DNA of 64,000 bases from Asterias rubens. Taxonomy: Eukaryota > Echinodermata > Asteroidea > Forcipulatida > Asteriidae. This document shows, piece by piece, positions 11,501 through 22,358 of the stretch. Both the position numbers and the translations under genes were made by a program. Each line of letters starts with the position of its first letter. Within the stretch, counting starts at the first letter, position 1. The notes beneath the pieces were generated by a model. It had not been told where the DNA came from, made no database searches, and saw only the letters and a list, made by a program, of their open reading frames with translations. The stretch lies in contig NC_047068.1 of assembly GCF_902459465.1 (NCBI RefSeq), positions 13,229,195 through 13,293,194 on the forward strand, read 5' to 3'.

Positions 11501-14500
11501 AGGCGAGAGGCTGGCAGATTGAGTACCCTAAAGCTCCACTGGCTAAAGAGGCGGGTTGGGACGTTACTGGAGATGACAAGGACTTTACTCTGGGAGATCA
11601 GACTGTCGTTCTTCTCCAGCTCCATGGTACCCAAATTACGTATAAGCGCCATCAACATTTCATTGGATGACTGGAAATAAGAATTAGATGCTTTTATTGT
11701 TAAAAGCCTGGAATTACACGCAGGAAGCCATGATGGTCATGGCCTGTGTTGTCCATCGTCTTGGCCTTTGTGCCCTCCAAACCAAAACACTTTTAGATTT
11801 TCCAATGGAAGTGTCATTTTCAAAATTGAAATGGCCTTGCCCTCTCAAAGTTGAAGTTCCAGGCCTGTCATGAACCCAAACTCTTCAGGAGAATTTGCTT
11901 TGAACTGTAGTATGCCCAACCACGTGGTCCGATGGAATTTGTTTGGCAAACCCCAGTTGTGCAGTAGAGTACAACCAGTTGTAATAGGGTTTTCAGTCCT
12001 TTGGAATTTTGTGGCAAAAGCCATTTGTGCACTGATAGAAATAGAGTTTTAGTCTCCACCGTCTCCTTTTGAATTTTGTGGCAAAAGCCAGTTGGGCAAG
12101 AGAGTGCACAGATCGACATGGGGTTTTAGTCCTACGGAATTTTGTGGCAAAAGCCAGTTGGGCAAGAGAGTGCGCGGATAGTAATAGGGTTTTATAGTCC
12201 TGTGGAATTTTGTGGCAAAAGCCAGTTGGGCAAGAGAGTGCGCGGATAGTAATAGGGTTTTATAGTCCTGTGGAATTTTGTGGCAAAAGCCAGTTGGGCA
12301 AGAGAGTGCGCGGATAGTAATAGGGTTTTATAGTCCTGTGGAAGTTTGTGGCAAAAGCCGTTCGGCAAGAGAGTGCGCGGATAGTAATAGGGTTTTATAG
12401 TCCTGTGGAAGTTTGTGGCAAAAGCCAGTTGGGCAAGAGAGTGCGCGGATAGTAATAGGGTTTTATAGTCCTGTGGAAGTTTGTGGCAAAAGCCGTTCGG
12501 CAAGAGAGTGCGCGGATAGTAATAGGGTTTTATAGTCCTGTGGAAGTTTGTGGCAAAAGCCGTTCGGCAAGAGAGTGCGCGGATAGTAATAGGGTTTTAT
12601 AGTCCTGTGGAAGTTTGTGGCAAAAGCCGTTCGGCAAGAGAGTGCGCGGATAGTAATAGGGTTTTATAGTCCTGTGGAAGTTTGTGGCAAAAGCCGTTCG
12701 GCAAGAGAGTGCGCGGATAGTAATAGGGTTTTATAGTCCTGTGGAAGTTTGTGGCAAAAGCCGTTCGGCAAGAGAGTGCGCGGATAGTAATAGGGTTTTA
12801 TAGTCCTGTGGAATTTTGTGGCAAAAGCCAGTTGGGCAAGAGAGTGCGCGGATAGTAATAGGGTTTTATAGTCCTGTGGAAGTTTGTGGCAAAAGCCGTT
12901 CGGCACTGATAGAAATAGAGTTTTAGTCTCCCCAGTATCCTATAGAATTTTGTGGTAAGAGCAAGTTGGGTGGGAGAGGATACTGACATTAATTGTTACA
13001 TTCCTTTTCCACAAGGCAAAACTAACTATACCTACCTCTACAAGGTGGACGTAATGGTTGGGGTACACAAGGAGCATTCCTGTGGCTCCCTCCCCCTGGA
13101 AATGGCTCTGCCATTGCTTGAACTTCCTCTCATAGTGGGCTAAAGAAGGCGGAAAGAACATGCAGTAAAAAACGAATTAAAGGGTCTATGTAACTTTTGT
13201 AGAACAAAAAACACAATGTCCACAGATTTACACTAAACTACACAGTTTGAAGGTAATGATAGTAGAAAGCTTCACTGAAAATACTACGTGCTGAGGTGCT
13301 GTAGTTTTTGGGAAATGAGTAAAACAATGTCATGAAAATAATTTTCGTCTCATGAGACGAAAATTATTTTAATCATTTAAAAACGTATTTTCATGACATT
13401 GTTTTACTCATTTCTCAAAAACTACAGCACCTCAGTAAGTAATATTTGAAGGGAAGCTTTCCACTATCATTATCTTCAAACCCTGTAAGTTTAGCGTAAA
13501 TATATGGACATTTTGAAAAAGTACCCAAATCCTTTAAGAAACTCCACTTTCTCCTTGCATTCTTCCTCCATGCTCCCTGCTTGTGTCTCTACTCATGAAA
13601 TCATCTTTAGGAATTATCACAACTGTATCTCGTTGTTTTCTCAACCTTTCAAATTTTGAAAACTTCTCTGTGCATTAAAATATTAACCGTTGTAATATCT
13701 CTTCTAGGATGTGCGCTACATGGGTAAAATGTTTCTTAAAAACACTAGAAACTTTCCCAGCTTTGCACGTGCAACTAATTTAAGGTGTAAAAATGGTCAT
13801 GGTCATATTTGTTGTTTTGCCTAACTACTTTTTATTCTTAAAAACCAGCTCTACACATTAGGTCCTGGGCCCAATTTCATAGAGCTGCTAAGCAAAAAAT
13901 TTGCTTAGAATGAAATTTCTTCCTCGATAAAAAAGGATCACCAACCTAATTTCCACGTGATTTTCAGGATTTATGCAAACAATAGCTGAATATCAGTAAC
14001 AAGCGATAGGGCCTATGCAACAAATATAAATTTTGTTGTTTTTATCAAGTAAAGAAATTTCATGCTAAGCAAATTTTTGTGCTTAGCATCTCTATGAAAT
14101 TGGGCCCTGGTCTTTGACAATGTTGTATAGAAATAGTATGTGCTTTAGCTTACCACCAAGATCTCTCTTGTCATCAAGCTTGCCACTCAGCTTTGCAATA
14201 TAGACTAGACGATGAAGGAGAGCTTTCTGTTTGAGGAAAAAAGGGAACGTTTGAGCTGTAAATTTTGAATTGTGGAATCAAGTGGAACGTTGATTCTTTC
14301 GTGCAATAATACAGAGATCGCCGTGTTTTTTAAATTTATATATTAGATTTTCTGTAATATTTTTGTAATGTAATTTATTTAGACTTTTGTGGCTTGTGGT
14401 GTCTTTTGTCTGTTTTATAGTAGAGAATAATTTTATGTAAATTTTGTAAATTTGTTGTAAAAAAGGTCGAAATGAATTTCCCATCATGGATAATAAAGTG

Positions 14501-17500
14501 AATTGAAATTGAAATTAAATAACCATTGGAAGAGACAGACCAATCCCCGGTTGACATTTGGCATTGCTGCAGTATTTTTGTGGAATTAGAGCTAGAAGTG
14601 CAAGGGGCCCACAAAAAAATCATGGCGCTGCCTTGCAGAAATCAGCGGTTACAGTGGGAACCCTGTAAAACGCATTACTCTTTGGGGCTATACTATAGTA
14701 AACCCAGGGGAGATAGCTTGTATTTTCTCTGTTGAACCATCTACAAAGTTGCATGCTGGAAGCCCAGGAAAAGCCATTGAAGAAGCTTGAAGAGCATTTT
14801 AAATATATCTGATTCAGTTGAGGAATTACTTTGTTCTTCAGTGTTTTGAAGAGTATATTTACTAGTTAGTCACTATAATAAATTTATGAGAGGGTCAAAA
14901 CAGTTTTGAAAAAGATCAACATTTGTAAACACCTATCATTCTGAATGGCCCCATACAAGGCAGTACAATTTAAAGACACAATCCAAAATGAAAATTGGGG
15001 TGGTGGGTCAAAACTCAAAACAATCTGAAAAATATTGAAATGTTTTAAAACACCATTCTGAATTGCCTCTGATAAGACAATAACATTAAACAAAAAAACA
15101 CTATCAAAATTCAAAACTTGGGATGGGGTTGGTGATGGGTCAAACAATTTAGAAGCAGATCAAAATTTGTACACCCGATCATTCTGAATTGCAGCTAATA
15201 AGACGTTAAAATAAAAAAACACTATCTAAACAGCATCTTAAATACCCTGTTAGGATCCACTCGCTGCACCCTTGCAATAGCAGCATCAAGCATGCTCATC
15301 CTAGGTTTGTCTTCTATAATGCTATCATCATCACTCCAAGCATCATCTCTCCAATGCTTTGTACTTTGTTTCCTCACTGCCATATCTGGCTCTACTTGTC
15401 TCCTTTCTTCTTCTCAAAAATAATGTTGATAAAGTGAACCAGTTTGAGAACTGGTCAGTGGTCAGCACTGAAAGAAAGTGGGCAAGATAGCCCTCCTTTC
15501 CACCGAGTCCACAACTACTTTGTAAGCTCACCAATTAGGCCAAGGGTCCTTAACATTTTCCTTCTAAGCTCAATTTTGCAACCAGATGAATTTAGAAAAA
15601 AGAGAGTATGACAAGAGTGAGACACTGCAAATTAATTCACAGTCACAGCAGGAGACAAAACATTAAACCGCTTAGAAGACATTTTTAATGACATCATTCG
15701 GATGGTTTTCACCAGCAAAACACTTGTTATTTAGATTTCCCGGGACCGTAATCCACAATGTCATTGTATATCAAATCTACATTGAAAACAACTTTATCTC
15801 CAGAATCATCACACTAAGCCGAGTTGTCAATCGCCTCCAGGGAATAAGGTGCAATCAGTCGGTTGGCAAGACACACATTGTATCCACAGATATCTGAATA
15901 TTCACACTTATGCTTATCACATTGTAAGACATGTGCTCTTCCCAACATGCCTATTCAGCGCTCTTTTTTTTTTTTTTTCTTCTTTTTTCTTTTAACGCAA
16001 GATGAAGCAAACTGAGAGTCACCATTAGATTTTCATCTTACAGACTTGCTGAACTGCCCCAGGCAGAACCATGAGGAGACAAGACCTACAGGAAAGGTTT
16101 TGGGTTTGATCTCAGGTCTTGCTTTAAATATTTCTGTGCCTGTTAAATGTTTTCCAAAGATGTCAAAATTCCACTTTGTGATGTTGAGCAACTAGCTACA
16201 AACAGACTTGAATGGGGACGGTTATCCAAGGAGGCTAAGGGGACAGGGAAGTGAAAAAGAAAATGTTTTCAGTCACTGGAGCTTAAAAGGCATGCCGTCA
16301 TCATCAGTCAAACCCTACAATTATATGGTTCTATATCTCATCAGTATTCTTGATACAAGCATCACACACAGCTAGATCCATTGCATCCCAACAAGCAGCT
16401 TTTCAAAATGAGATCCGTTTCCAGAACGTATAATAACAAAATATCAGCTGCAGAGACACCAAGTGAAGGCCGCCAACAAATTATTCTTCAACAGAATTTC
16501 CTTGTCAAATCTTGGGATGAAATCCACAGCTTGTTCTGTAAAGCTGGAACACATAAAACATAGTTGCCAAAATTTGTTGCACACATCCAACGTTGCTGTT
16601 ACCGGTACACCAAGAAAATGTAGTGTGGAAAATGTCTGTATATATCCACAAAACCAGCCTATAATATTGCTTAGTACTAGGTCTACATTAAGTGCCACCC
16701 TGGCAATCTCTACGCACTATTTGTTCCCCATTTTGTATTTCCAAAAAACAAACAGCCACAAATCTCATTATGCCCATCTCTGGTTACCCTGGTGACCAAC
16801 GCAAACAATTCCCAAGGCTCTCTGCCAGCATGAGCAAACACTTAAAACGAGACGTCTGAAATAATACTTGATATTTTTTTCCCAATTTCCTATGCAGCTG
16901 TCCATGCAGGTGTTCAGTTCACATCCATGATGGGTTTCCATTATACCTCTTGTAATTATACAAAATATTGATCATTATTTGATTAGTGATTAAAGCAAAT
17001 ACTTCAAGTGTACTTCAAAGGGAGTAAATGACAGAGTACAGCTACACATTAAGAGAGCAAATTTACACACCATGAACCATAAAAAGGCATCACCATGGAA
17101 ATTTATTTCTACGGGAGAAGGCATGCAACTGCAAACAGTGTACGTATAGCTCAACAGGAAACACAATTTCTTTATTCCAATAAAAAACAAACATTACATT
17201 GGACATTATTTGCCAGCACATTACACTGATGGCCAGTCTGATTAGCCAGTGCATTGTTATTGGATGTGTAGTGCAGTGTATTGCAATTATCTCAAAGATC
17301 AGTGTCGGTGTGTTCATCTTTATTTTGTTTAAAAGCAAAACAGTACAAATGACTAAAATAGTGACAACTCATCTTAAAGATGAATCATACTGCTTTTTGT
17401 AAAATTTGTTGTGAGAGAACGAGGGTCATTCAGTGTCAATTCAACACGCTTTTGGACCTGACCCTCACGGATTTAAATGAATGTCTGTGTGCTGATTTGA

Positions 17501-20500
17501 CTCCCTGAGAAATGCCCAGATCCCAAATTTTATGTAATTGGGTTCATTATTTTTAAAGATGATGGCTTTTGGACATTGGAGATATGGCTTAACGAACTTT
17601 TGAATAATTAACACGACCTGCTACATGTATGTTTGGACAATCATCTCCAAAAGTAAAGGAACCTACAAAAACAACATTTACATCATTTTGAAGCTCTTGA
17701 AATGGCCCACATTGCAAATTGCAAAGGCCACTTATTTTGGCAAATCTTTTAAAAGTCTATGGGAAACTTTTAAGGGGGCACCCACCAAGGCCAGGGGCCG
17801 ATTTCACTAACGTCTATGTTTGCGATCATCGCTAACACACTTGCGATGAAACCTCAAATCCATCGCAATTGCGATGTCGCTAATTCTGCGTTTGGCACTA
17901 AAGTCATCGCAATTGCGATTGGCGTTAAAAGGGAAATAAAGTTTTTGTACGAGGCTAAAAGTAGTGACCTTTGATATCCCGCGACAAAATAGTCGGTCGT
18001 AGCTCGAAATGAAATGGCATTGTGCAGTTTATATGTAAATCGTTGTCATGTTGGTGCATACGAATTATTGTGGACAATGTTTAGGCATTCATTTACAAAG
18101 GGTTAAAGCATTTATAGGCCTATGGCCTCTATTATAATTTTAGATTTTAATAAACAGTTTTCGTAAATCTGTTGTAACGGTGGGATTGATGAAAATACTG
18201 ACATGTCTTTCTAATAATACTAAGCTTCACACTGTCAATTTGCCAATACATTACACATTTTTTCTAAAAATGATGGTTAAAATAATCGATCCCATATAGT
18301 ATCTCCTTTTTACCGATATTAAGGGGCTCTTTGCTGCAGTTGCGTCGCTGATAGTTGTCATCGGCAATCTGAGTCTACCAGGTAAAAGACAGCAAGACTA
18401 AAATAATGTAGCGCCACTCATTTTACTCTAAATCACGAACAGTCAAAACCTACACCGCTATAGATATAAGCACAGAATGGCGCAATGTATCATAAGTTTG
18501 CGATGAACTTTTACTTTGCGATCACTAACACGTCATCGCAAGATTGTCATCGCTAAATAAAACTTTGCGACGAGTATATTCATCGTTAAGTTTGAGTGAA
18601 ATCGTCGGCTAAAAATCCATCGCTAAGTTGCGATGGAATTAAGATTTAGCGATCGATTTCGGCGTTTGCGATGACCAAAACGCGTTAGTGAAATCGACCC
18701 CTGGGCCTCTGTGTAATTCCTGCAGGCATAATGCTGTATTTTCGGTTGCTTTCAATGTTTGCACAACTCTAAATTGCCCCGGAGCTTTGAGTTTCTAATA
18801 AAAAATAATGTATGACAGTTTGTACTTCAGATTGCAATGAGCAGCTGATGGCTTAATGTACAACTGCAGTGAGTGGATCAGTGACCTGCAATTTGTACAA
18901 TTAATGGTTAAGTGCTGTACTTCTGTCAGGGTTTGACAGGGTCTGGCCTGAGGGCAGTGTATTTAGCATCTGACCAGTGAAATATTGACTGGACAGGTCC
19001 GGCAGTCTTGTGTTGTCGAATATTAATACCTCACTTTATCTTTCTCTTCTTCAAATATTGACTTTTGAGTCAAATAAATATCTTTTAATTCTTTCACGTA
19101 TTGAAGTTTTACCCAAATACATTTAATGAGATTAAAATCTTCACTTAGTGCTTGGTTCAAATGAAACAATGTTTACTTAACTTTAATTTAAACAATTTCT
19201 AAATGTTTTAGTATTTCGTTGTTTATTTATGGGGAGGGAGAGGACACATGGAAGAATTTCTAGAATGTATATATTTTTTTCCCCCTTTGAATAGGGCCTA
19301 CGTTTATATATTTATTGTTCTGCACACTAATTTTAATTTGTAAGATATGTTCTACACGCGTGAAATGAGTGAGAGCCCAAACTTAAAGGAACACCTTGCC
19401 TTGGATCGGAAGAGTTGGTCTATAAAAAGCGTTTGAAACCGTTTGTTATGAAATGCATATGCTTAGAAAGATATTTTAAAAGTAGAATATAATGATCCAC
19501 ACAAGTATCACTCAAAATTGCTCGGTTTTCCTTTTACGTCGCGAACTAACATGGTCGCCATTTATGGGAGTCAAAAATTTGACTTCCATAATGGTCGACC
19601 GTGTTAGTCGACGAGGTAAAAAGAAAACCACGCAATTTCGAGGTATATTTGTGTAGATAATTGTATTCTACTTTTACAACATCTTCCTACCCATGCATTT
19701 CATAACAAACGATAACAGAACGCTTTTCAAAGACCAACTCGACTGATCCAAGGCAACATGTTCCTTTAACAGCTGTACTGGACTGGTAATCCCAATTACA
19801 TACACGGTTAAAAATTTTGTACATAATTAGTGTGACATGCAGCAGGGACAAACATTATGGTTGGTGGGCACAGGAGATGGCGAGAGATAGGATGTCTTTT
19901 ACAGCCATTCAACAATTTCCAACTCCAACTTCAAGATAAGGAAGCAAGGGCCATTCAACATGTTCAACTTTGTTTGTAAGCATTTTTTGACCCACCTACC
20001 AAACCCCCCTTTTTTTTTTACGGCGTTACAATTAGCTATAATATACACTTAATTATAGTAATGCCTCAATTAAACCATATCAGAGTCGATATCACAAATT
20101 TCCAATGGTTTCTTCAGGCTAAAATAAACAACTTTGTAGTTTCATTACTCGGAAATGGGGTTTTTTTTTGGCCAGCTGTGATACAGTATTTTTTCTTCTT
20201 CTTTTTATTTGTAATACTTCATAACATACATTTTTTATAAATATTAAAACTGAATTTTGATTTTCAGTTACTTCTTTTGACACACCAGCCCACATTTTTA
20301 ATTGGAATTCTTTAGCATTGAATATTTCAAATGGCCCCTGAAGGTCACATAAATTGTGTTAAAAGTGGAATTTCCTAAAATAAACAAAATTAAAAGTTCG
20401 GTGGTCATCTGGCTGGTTGAATTGGCCATTGGTTAATCTGATCAAAAGTCGACCAGTCTTACATTTGTCTTTGGGTTGAATGGACAACCCAATGAGTTGT

Positions 20501-21455
20501 TCTGACCCAATCAAGTTGTCATCCAATTAATTGGGTTATTCTGCTTTATTTTTGTGATAAATCATCAAATTAAGGAGAATTGTCTGTTGCAAACTGCTAA
20601 CCAAATTTACCTGGGGTATGTATGCCTAGATGCATAATTTAATAATTAATCAAGAGCCTCATGCCATTCTGAATAATTCAGTCTTGTAGTTGTAAGTTGT
20701 ACCAATTCAATTTTAGAAATTGATCGCATCGCTGTTGTTAATGTAAGTGTTGATATAAAGTTGTTAATTGGGAACCTGACAACTACTGCTGTCTGTACTA
20801 CTCCAATGAGGTTCGTTCGGCTATCGTGGAGATGATTAGTCCTAGGTAGACATGCTAGCGGAACGCCGGAACCTCATACAGTTCTAGGTAGTTATTAGAA
20901 TGTGTGTCACTTGTTTATAAAGCAACTTGTCAAGATCGTTGAAATATCTCCAAACGGGAAAAATGTCCAAATCTGCCAACAACAACAGTGACGTCAACAG
21001 TGCGATCAGTAATCACTTTTTCATTATTTTATATGATTCGAATTAATAAGTTACAAATACAACAAATAAATTTACACAAAACTAAAAGAGAATTCCCTTT
21101 TCGGTAAAAATAAGTGAAAAGTCTTTCAAAGCTGTATTTTGCAAAAGCACTATTTAAAGTTTCATTGAAAAATCTTAAAGTCTTTTGTTGGACTAAAGTT
21201 TTGAAGAGGAGAGGGGCACCAACTTCTAGAACTTGAACTGTTGAACTTTGCATGCAGCAAACAACAACATAAAAAAAATTGTTTTGCCTCAATCGACCTC
21301 ATGATGGCATGCCAGGCCTGAGGAGACGATTGTTAAAATAACATCATTGGGACCATTTTCTCTCACCCTATTCAGTGCTCTGTTCCTCTCTTCAATTACT
21401 TCAAGGAGATTTAAACGAGCACTTTCGTACATCGAATCCTCCTTCGTATCCGCCA
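5589..21455 (-). CDS. Unrecognised multi-exon gene (incomplete model)
   Basis: I do not recognise this protein. Seen directly: a start exon at 21366-21455 with Kozak ccaccATGG (MADTKEDSMY, ends RNRALNR, phase 0); a chain of exons whose phases fit, 15246-15383 (acidic, KHWRDDAW...QRVDPNR), 14154-14226 (KALLHRLVYIAK...), 13543-13667 (KFSKFERLRKQRD...), 8924-8987 (VTLKNVMDSLHEK...) and 7908-8014 (PSCFQYSSLPDDW...); then 6422-6517 (LIGYLLHSQDL...DIVLDS) and a possible last exon 5589-5632. A candidate exon also lies at 16460-16543. At least one exon between 7908 and 6517, and one or more after the first, are missing. The 13543 donor (gtttct) is weak. No transmembrane segment or named domain is evident; charged, probably intracellular. 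It is divergent from GPANK1, about 0.9 kb apart. Confidence 0.5.
5750..6030. repeat. Main MITE family, partial copy
   Basis: Begins aggcactggacacatttggt and continues with the family words gaccagtattctcactt, aattggtcattgaagttgca and cttcagacctgaagtctttt. The right terminus is lost. It belongs to the subfamily with the aggcttcagg...cctgaagcct internal hairpin. Confidence 0.65.
6950..7345. repeat. Diverged interspersed repeat
   Basis: The segment around 7080-7240 (aaaatcttctctgtggcagta, then acttggtgttactgcaaac) resembles 55241-55365 (aaatctactctgtggtagtc, then atggtgttaccgcaaacc). The open frame at 7092-7355 on the minus strand falls in this repeat and is not counted as a gene. Confidence 0.45.
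7349..7725. repeat. Main MITE family, near full copy
   Basis: Inverted ends tggacactattggtaatt and aattaccaatagtgtacact. Internal hairpin: gagacctcaagtt / aacttgaggtctcg. Lies in an intron of the unrecognised minus-strand gene. Confidence 0.85.
8139..8509. repeat. Main MITE family, near full copy
   Basis: Ends aaagacattggacactattg and caatagtgtccacttccttt. It is in the opposite internal orientation to the copy at 7349-7725; the two flank the exon at 7908-8014. Confidence 0.85.
9060..9310. repeat. Interspersed repeat, shared with 18960-19180
   Basis: Shares the ordered words gtccagcagtctt, aaatattgactttgagtc, aaatatctttcaattct, gagattaa and tgcttggt with 18960-19180. Related scraps (gggccagtaa, ctggtcttgt) occur at about 25080-25400, 29040-29240, 29640-29720 and 53440-53570. 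No coding content. Confidence 0.5.
10955..11243. repeat. Interspersed repeat with hairpin end
   Basis: Starts with acttgcggtaccaccatgtg and ends with a hairpin segment (minus sense: CTGACGATGACTAG ... GCCGAAACGTTGAGACC). It contains the palindrome cttctcagttctgagaagaa. An inverted relative occupies 54714-54900, with further pieces at 37599-37644, 55241-55365 and 341-616. Confidence 0.6.
11265..11458 (+). pseudogene. TPR-repeat coding fragment
   Basis: One frame encodes about 62 residues with classic tetratricopeptide spacing: GKAYHNLQIAHY, then GNYKEAVQFYEKDL, then GQAYCNLGLAYRALGNFE. This looks like the GPSM2/TTC28-type TPR arrays that are often expanded in echinoderms. No start codon, signal for splicing or continuing TPR follows; the frame runs into unrelated sequence after NFE. 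It lies in an intron of the minus-strand gene, in opposite orientation, between repeats. Most likely a displaced exon or relic; it could be an exon of a + strand gene whose other exons I cannot see. Confidence 0.55.
11504..11662 (+). other. Coding-like segment of unknown origin
   Basis: After an acceptor-like ctcctccag, an open frame of about 52 codons reads ARGWQIEYPKAP, then GWDVTGDDKDFTLG, and ends at a TGA. Its residue composition is protein-like, but I do not recognise a domain. It follows the TPR fragment in a different frame. It may be a relic exon. Confidence 0.3.
11976..12935. repeat. Tandem repeat, 67/68-bp unit, about 14 copies
   Basis: Unit contains tttgtggcaaaagcc, then gttcggcaag (67 bp) or agttgggcaag (68 bp), then agagtgcgcggatag, taatagggttttatag and tcctgtgga. 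Central copies are nearly identical; flanking ones at about 11976-12130 and 12900-12960 are diverged. Variants alternate in blocks, as expected from unequal exchange. The minus-strand open frames across it are repeat artefacts. Confidence 0.93.
12960..13142 (+). other. Coding-like segment beside the tandem repeat
   Basis: Open frame with GEDTDINCYIPFPQ, KTNYTYLYKVDVMVG and LPLEMALPLLELPL, ending at TAA. The alternating hydrophobic pattern suggests beta strands, loosely like an arrestin-type fold, but I cannot name it. An acceptor-like ttccttttccacaag precedes part of it. Low certainty. Confidence 0.25.
13179..13537. repeat. Palindromic MITE with actacagcacctcag arms
   Basis: Almost the whole element is one inverted repeat: ttaaagggtct...cacaatgtccacag at the left, tggacattttg...acccaaatccttta at the right, with ctgaggtgctgtagtttttg and its reverse complement inside. 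The centre is cgtctcatgagacg. Another full copy is at 50003-50392; a half copy is at about 26100-26339. Confidence 0.85.
13867..14107. repeat. MITE with gggcccaatttcat ends
   Basis: Inverted ends gggcccaatttcatagagc and ctctatgaaattgggccc, with subterminal ttgcttag / ctaagcaa words. Other copies: 25672-25856, 37704-37898, 51469-51793 and 52522-52712; diverged one near 22049-22185. Confidence 0.85.
15960..15995. repeat. T-rich tract
   Basis: Run of T with a few C, a simple-sequence tract in an intron of the minus-strand gene. Confidence 0.7.
17792..18704. repeat. Large MITE with GCGATG subterminal words
   Basis: About 0.9 kb with inverted ends ccaggggccgatttcactaa / ttagtgaaatcgacccctgg. Both flanks are crowded with short words gcgatg and catcgc in mixed orientation (about 17820-17930 and 18480-18680), while the middle is unrelated AT-rich sequence with no open frame. 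This layout fits a non-autonomous DNA transposon whose transposase would bind repeated subterminal sites. Confidence 0.8.
18960..19180. repeat. Interspersed repeat, shared with 9060-9310
   Basis: Second copy of the repeat described at 9060-9310, with tccggcagtctt, aaatattgacttttgagtc and aaatatcttttaattctt in the same order. Confidence 0.5.
19385..19769. repeat. Palindromic MITE with aaaggaacaccttgcc ends
   Basis: Ends aaaggaacaccttgccttgg / ccaaggcaacatgttccttt. The arms remain complementary through tttgttatgaaatgcat and gtcgacc words to a centre near 19575, so the single strand could fold end to end. Confidence 0.85.
19770..20800. other. Intronic stretch with no recognised feature
   Basis: AT-rich non-coding sequence in the interval of the minus-strand gene. 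No exon or repeat that I can support. Confidence 0.4.
20802..20890. repeat. Diverged hairpin, gaggttcgttc family
   Basis: Contains gaggttcgttcggctatcg and, inverted, agcggaacgccggaacctc. Related hairpins occur at 31689-31746 and 34414-34485. Confidence 0.55.
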
Positions 21456-22358
21456 TGGTGGAATCTCCGTAGCAACATCAAGCTTAGTCTGGTTCAAACG
21501 AACGTGTACAAATCGCGTTCAGATTTCACGCAGCGTTTATAATGCGGAGGCAGGGACTAGTTGTTCAAAGACAGACATTTCGCCTGTAGAGGGCGCACTT
21601 TTCGACTAAGGTAGATTTTTGATTTTTAGTTCTTATAGCTTTTAGAAACTCACAATCATTTCTACTTATCATTTGGACGTCGATTATGTATTTTTTAGAG
21701 TACTTCATTGAGTGAACAGGCAGTATGATATTGTGAACGACATGATAAGTGTCTCATTTCGTTTTCTCCTGTTCTTCACTGAAAAAATTCGTGAGTATGT
21801 GTATGCTTACACACCGTTCCTAAAATTTTATTTGTATCTAATTTAATAATAAATTAAATAATAGATAACAATAAAATTAAGCTATAGTATTATAACAATT
21901 AATTAATTGTTAAAACGTAGCCTAGGCAAGTAGAAGTATAGTATGCTTGTATATTATAGTTGTACTATGTTATTTGTAAAATTTCAATTGCTTGGTTGCT
22001 TTGCCGACTATATAATTCAGATTCAGATTCAGACATACATTAATATAATGGGCCAAATTCATAAAATTAACTAGCAATTGCTGTGAAAACTGAAGCAAAC
22101 CAAAAGCAATTGCTTAAAAATGTTTCTACCTCCATGACATGACTAAATGCTTTTTCTCAGGAAGCTAGCCCAGCAATTGCTTGGTTGGAGATTCTTAAGT
22201 GTAATAATTAATAATATAAACAAAGCATTATTCATGTTCGATGAGGCATGCGTAATATAGAAGCGCTTGGCAATGACACCAGTGTCACCAGAGTGTAATC
22301 TAGGTTCAAATAATTGTAACTAAAAATTTAAAACAACAATTTTTGAACATTTTCAGAC
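21456..22358. promoter_or_regulatory. Divergent intergenic region / GPANK1 5' UTR intron
   Basis: Separates the start codon of the unrecognised minus-strand gene from that of GPANK1. An acceptor (acattttcag) sits directly before the GPANK1 ATG, so GPANK1 probably has a non-coding first exon within this interval. The part nearest the minus-strand gene (about 21460-21600) is richer in CG than its surroundings and is the best candidate for a shared promoter. No TATA or factor site can be assigned. Confidence 0.45.

Noticed and set aside
12192-12989. Repeated minus-strand frames (LLPNGFCHKLPQDYK type)
   Set aside because: They follow the 67/68-bp tandem repeat and drift with its indels; no start or domain.
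15720-15900. Possible exon of the minus-strand gene
   Set aside because: Protein-like text (GYNVCLANRL..., DKVVFNVDLIYND...) on the minus strand is broken by an in-frame TAG, and no donor/acceptor pair restores a frame. Left unassigned.
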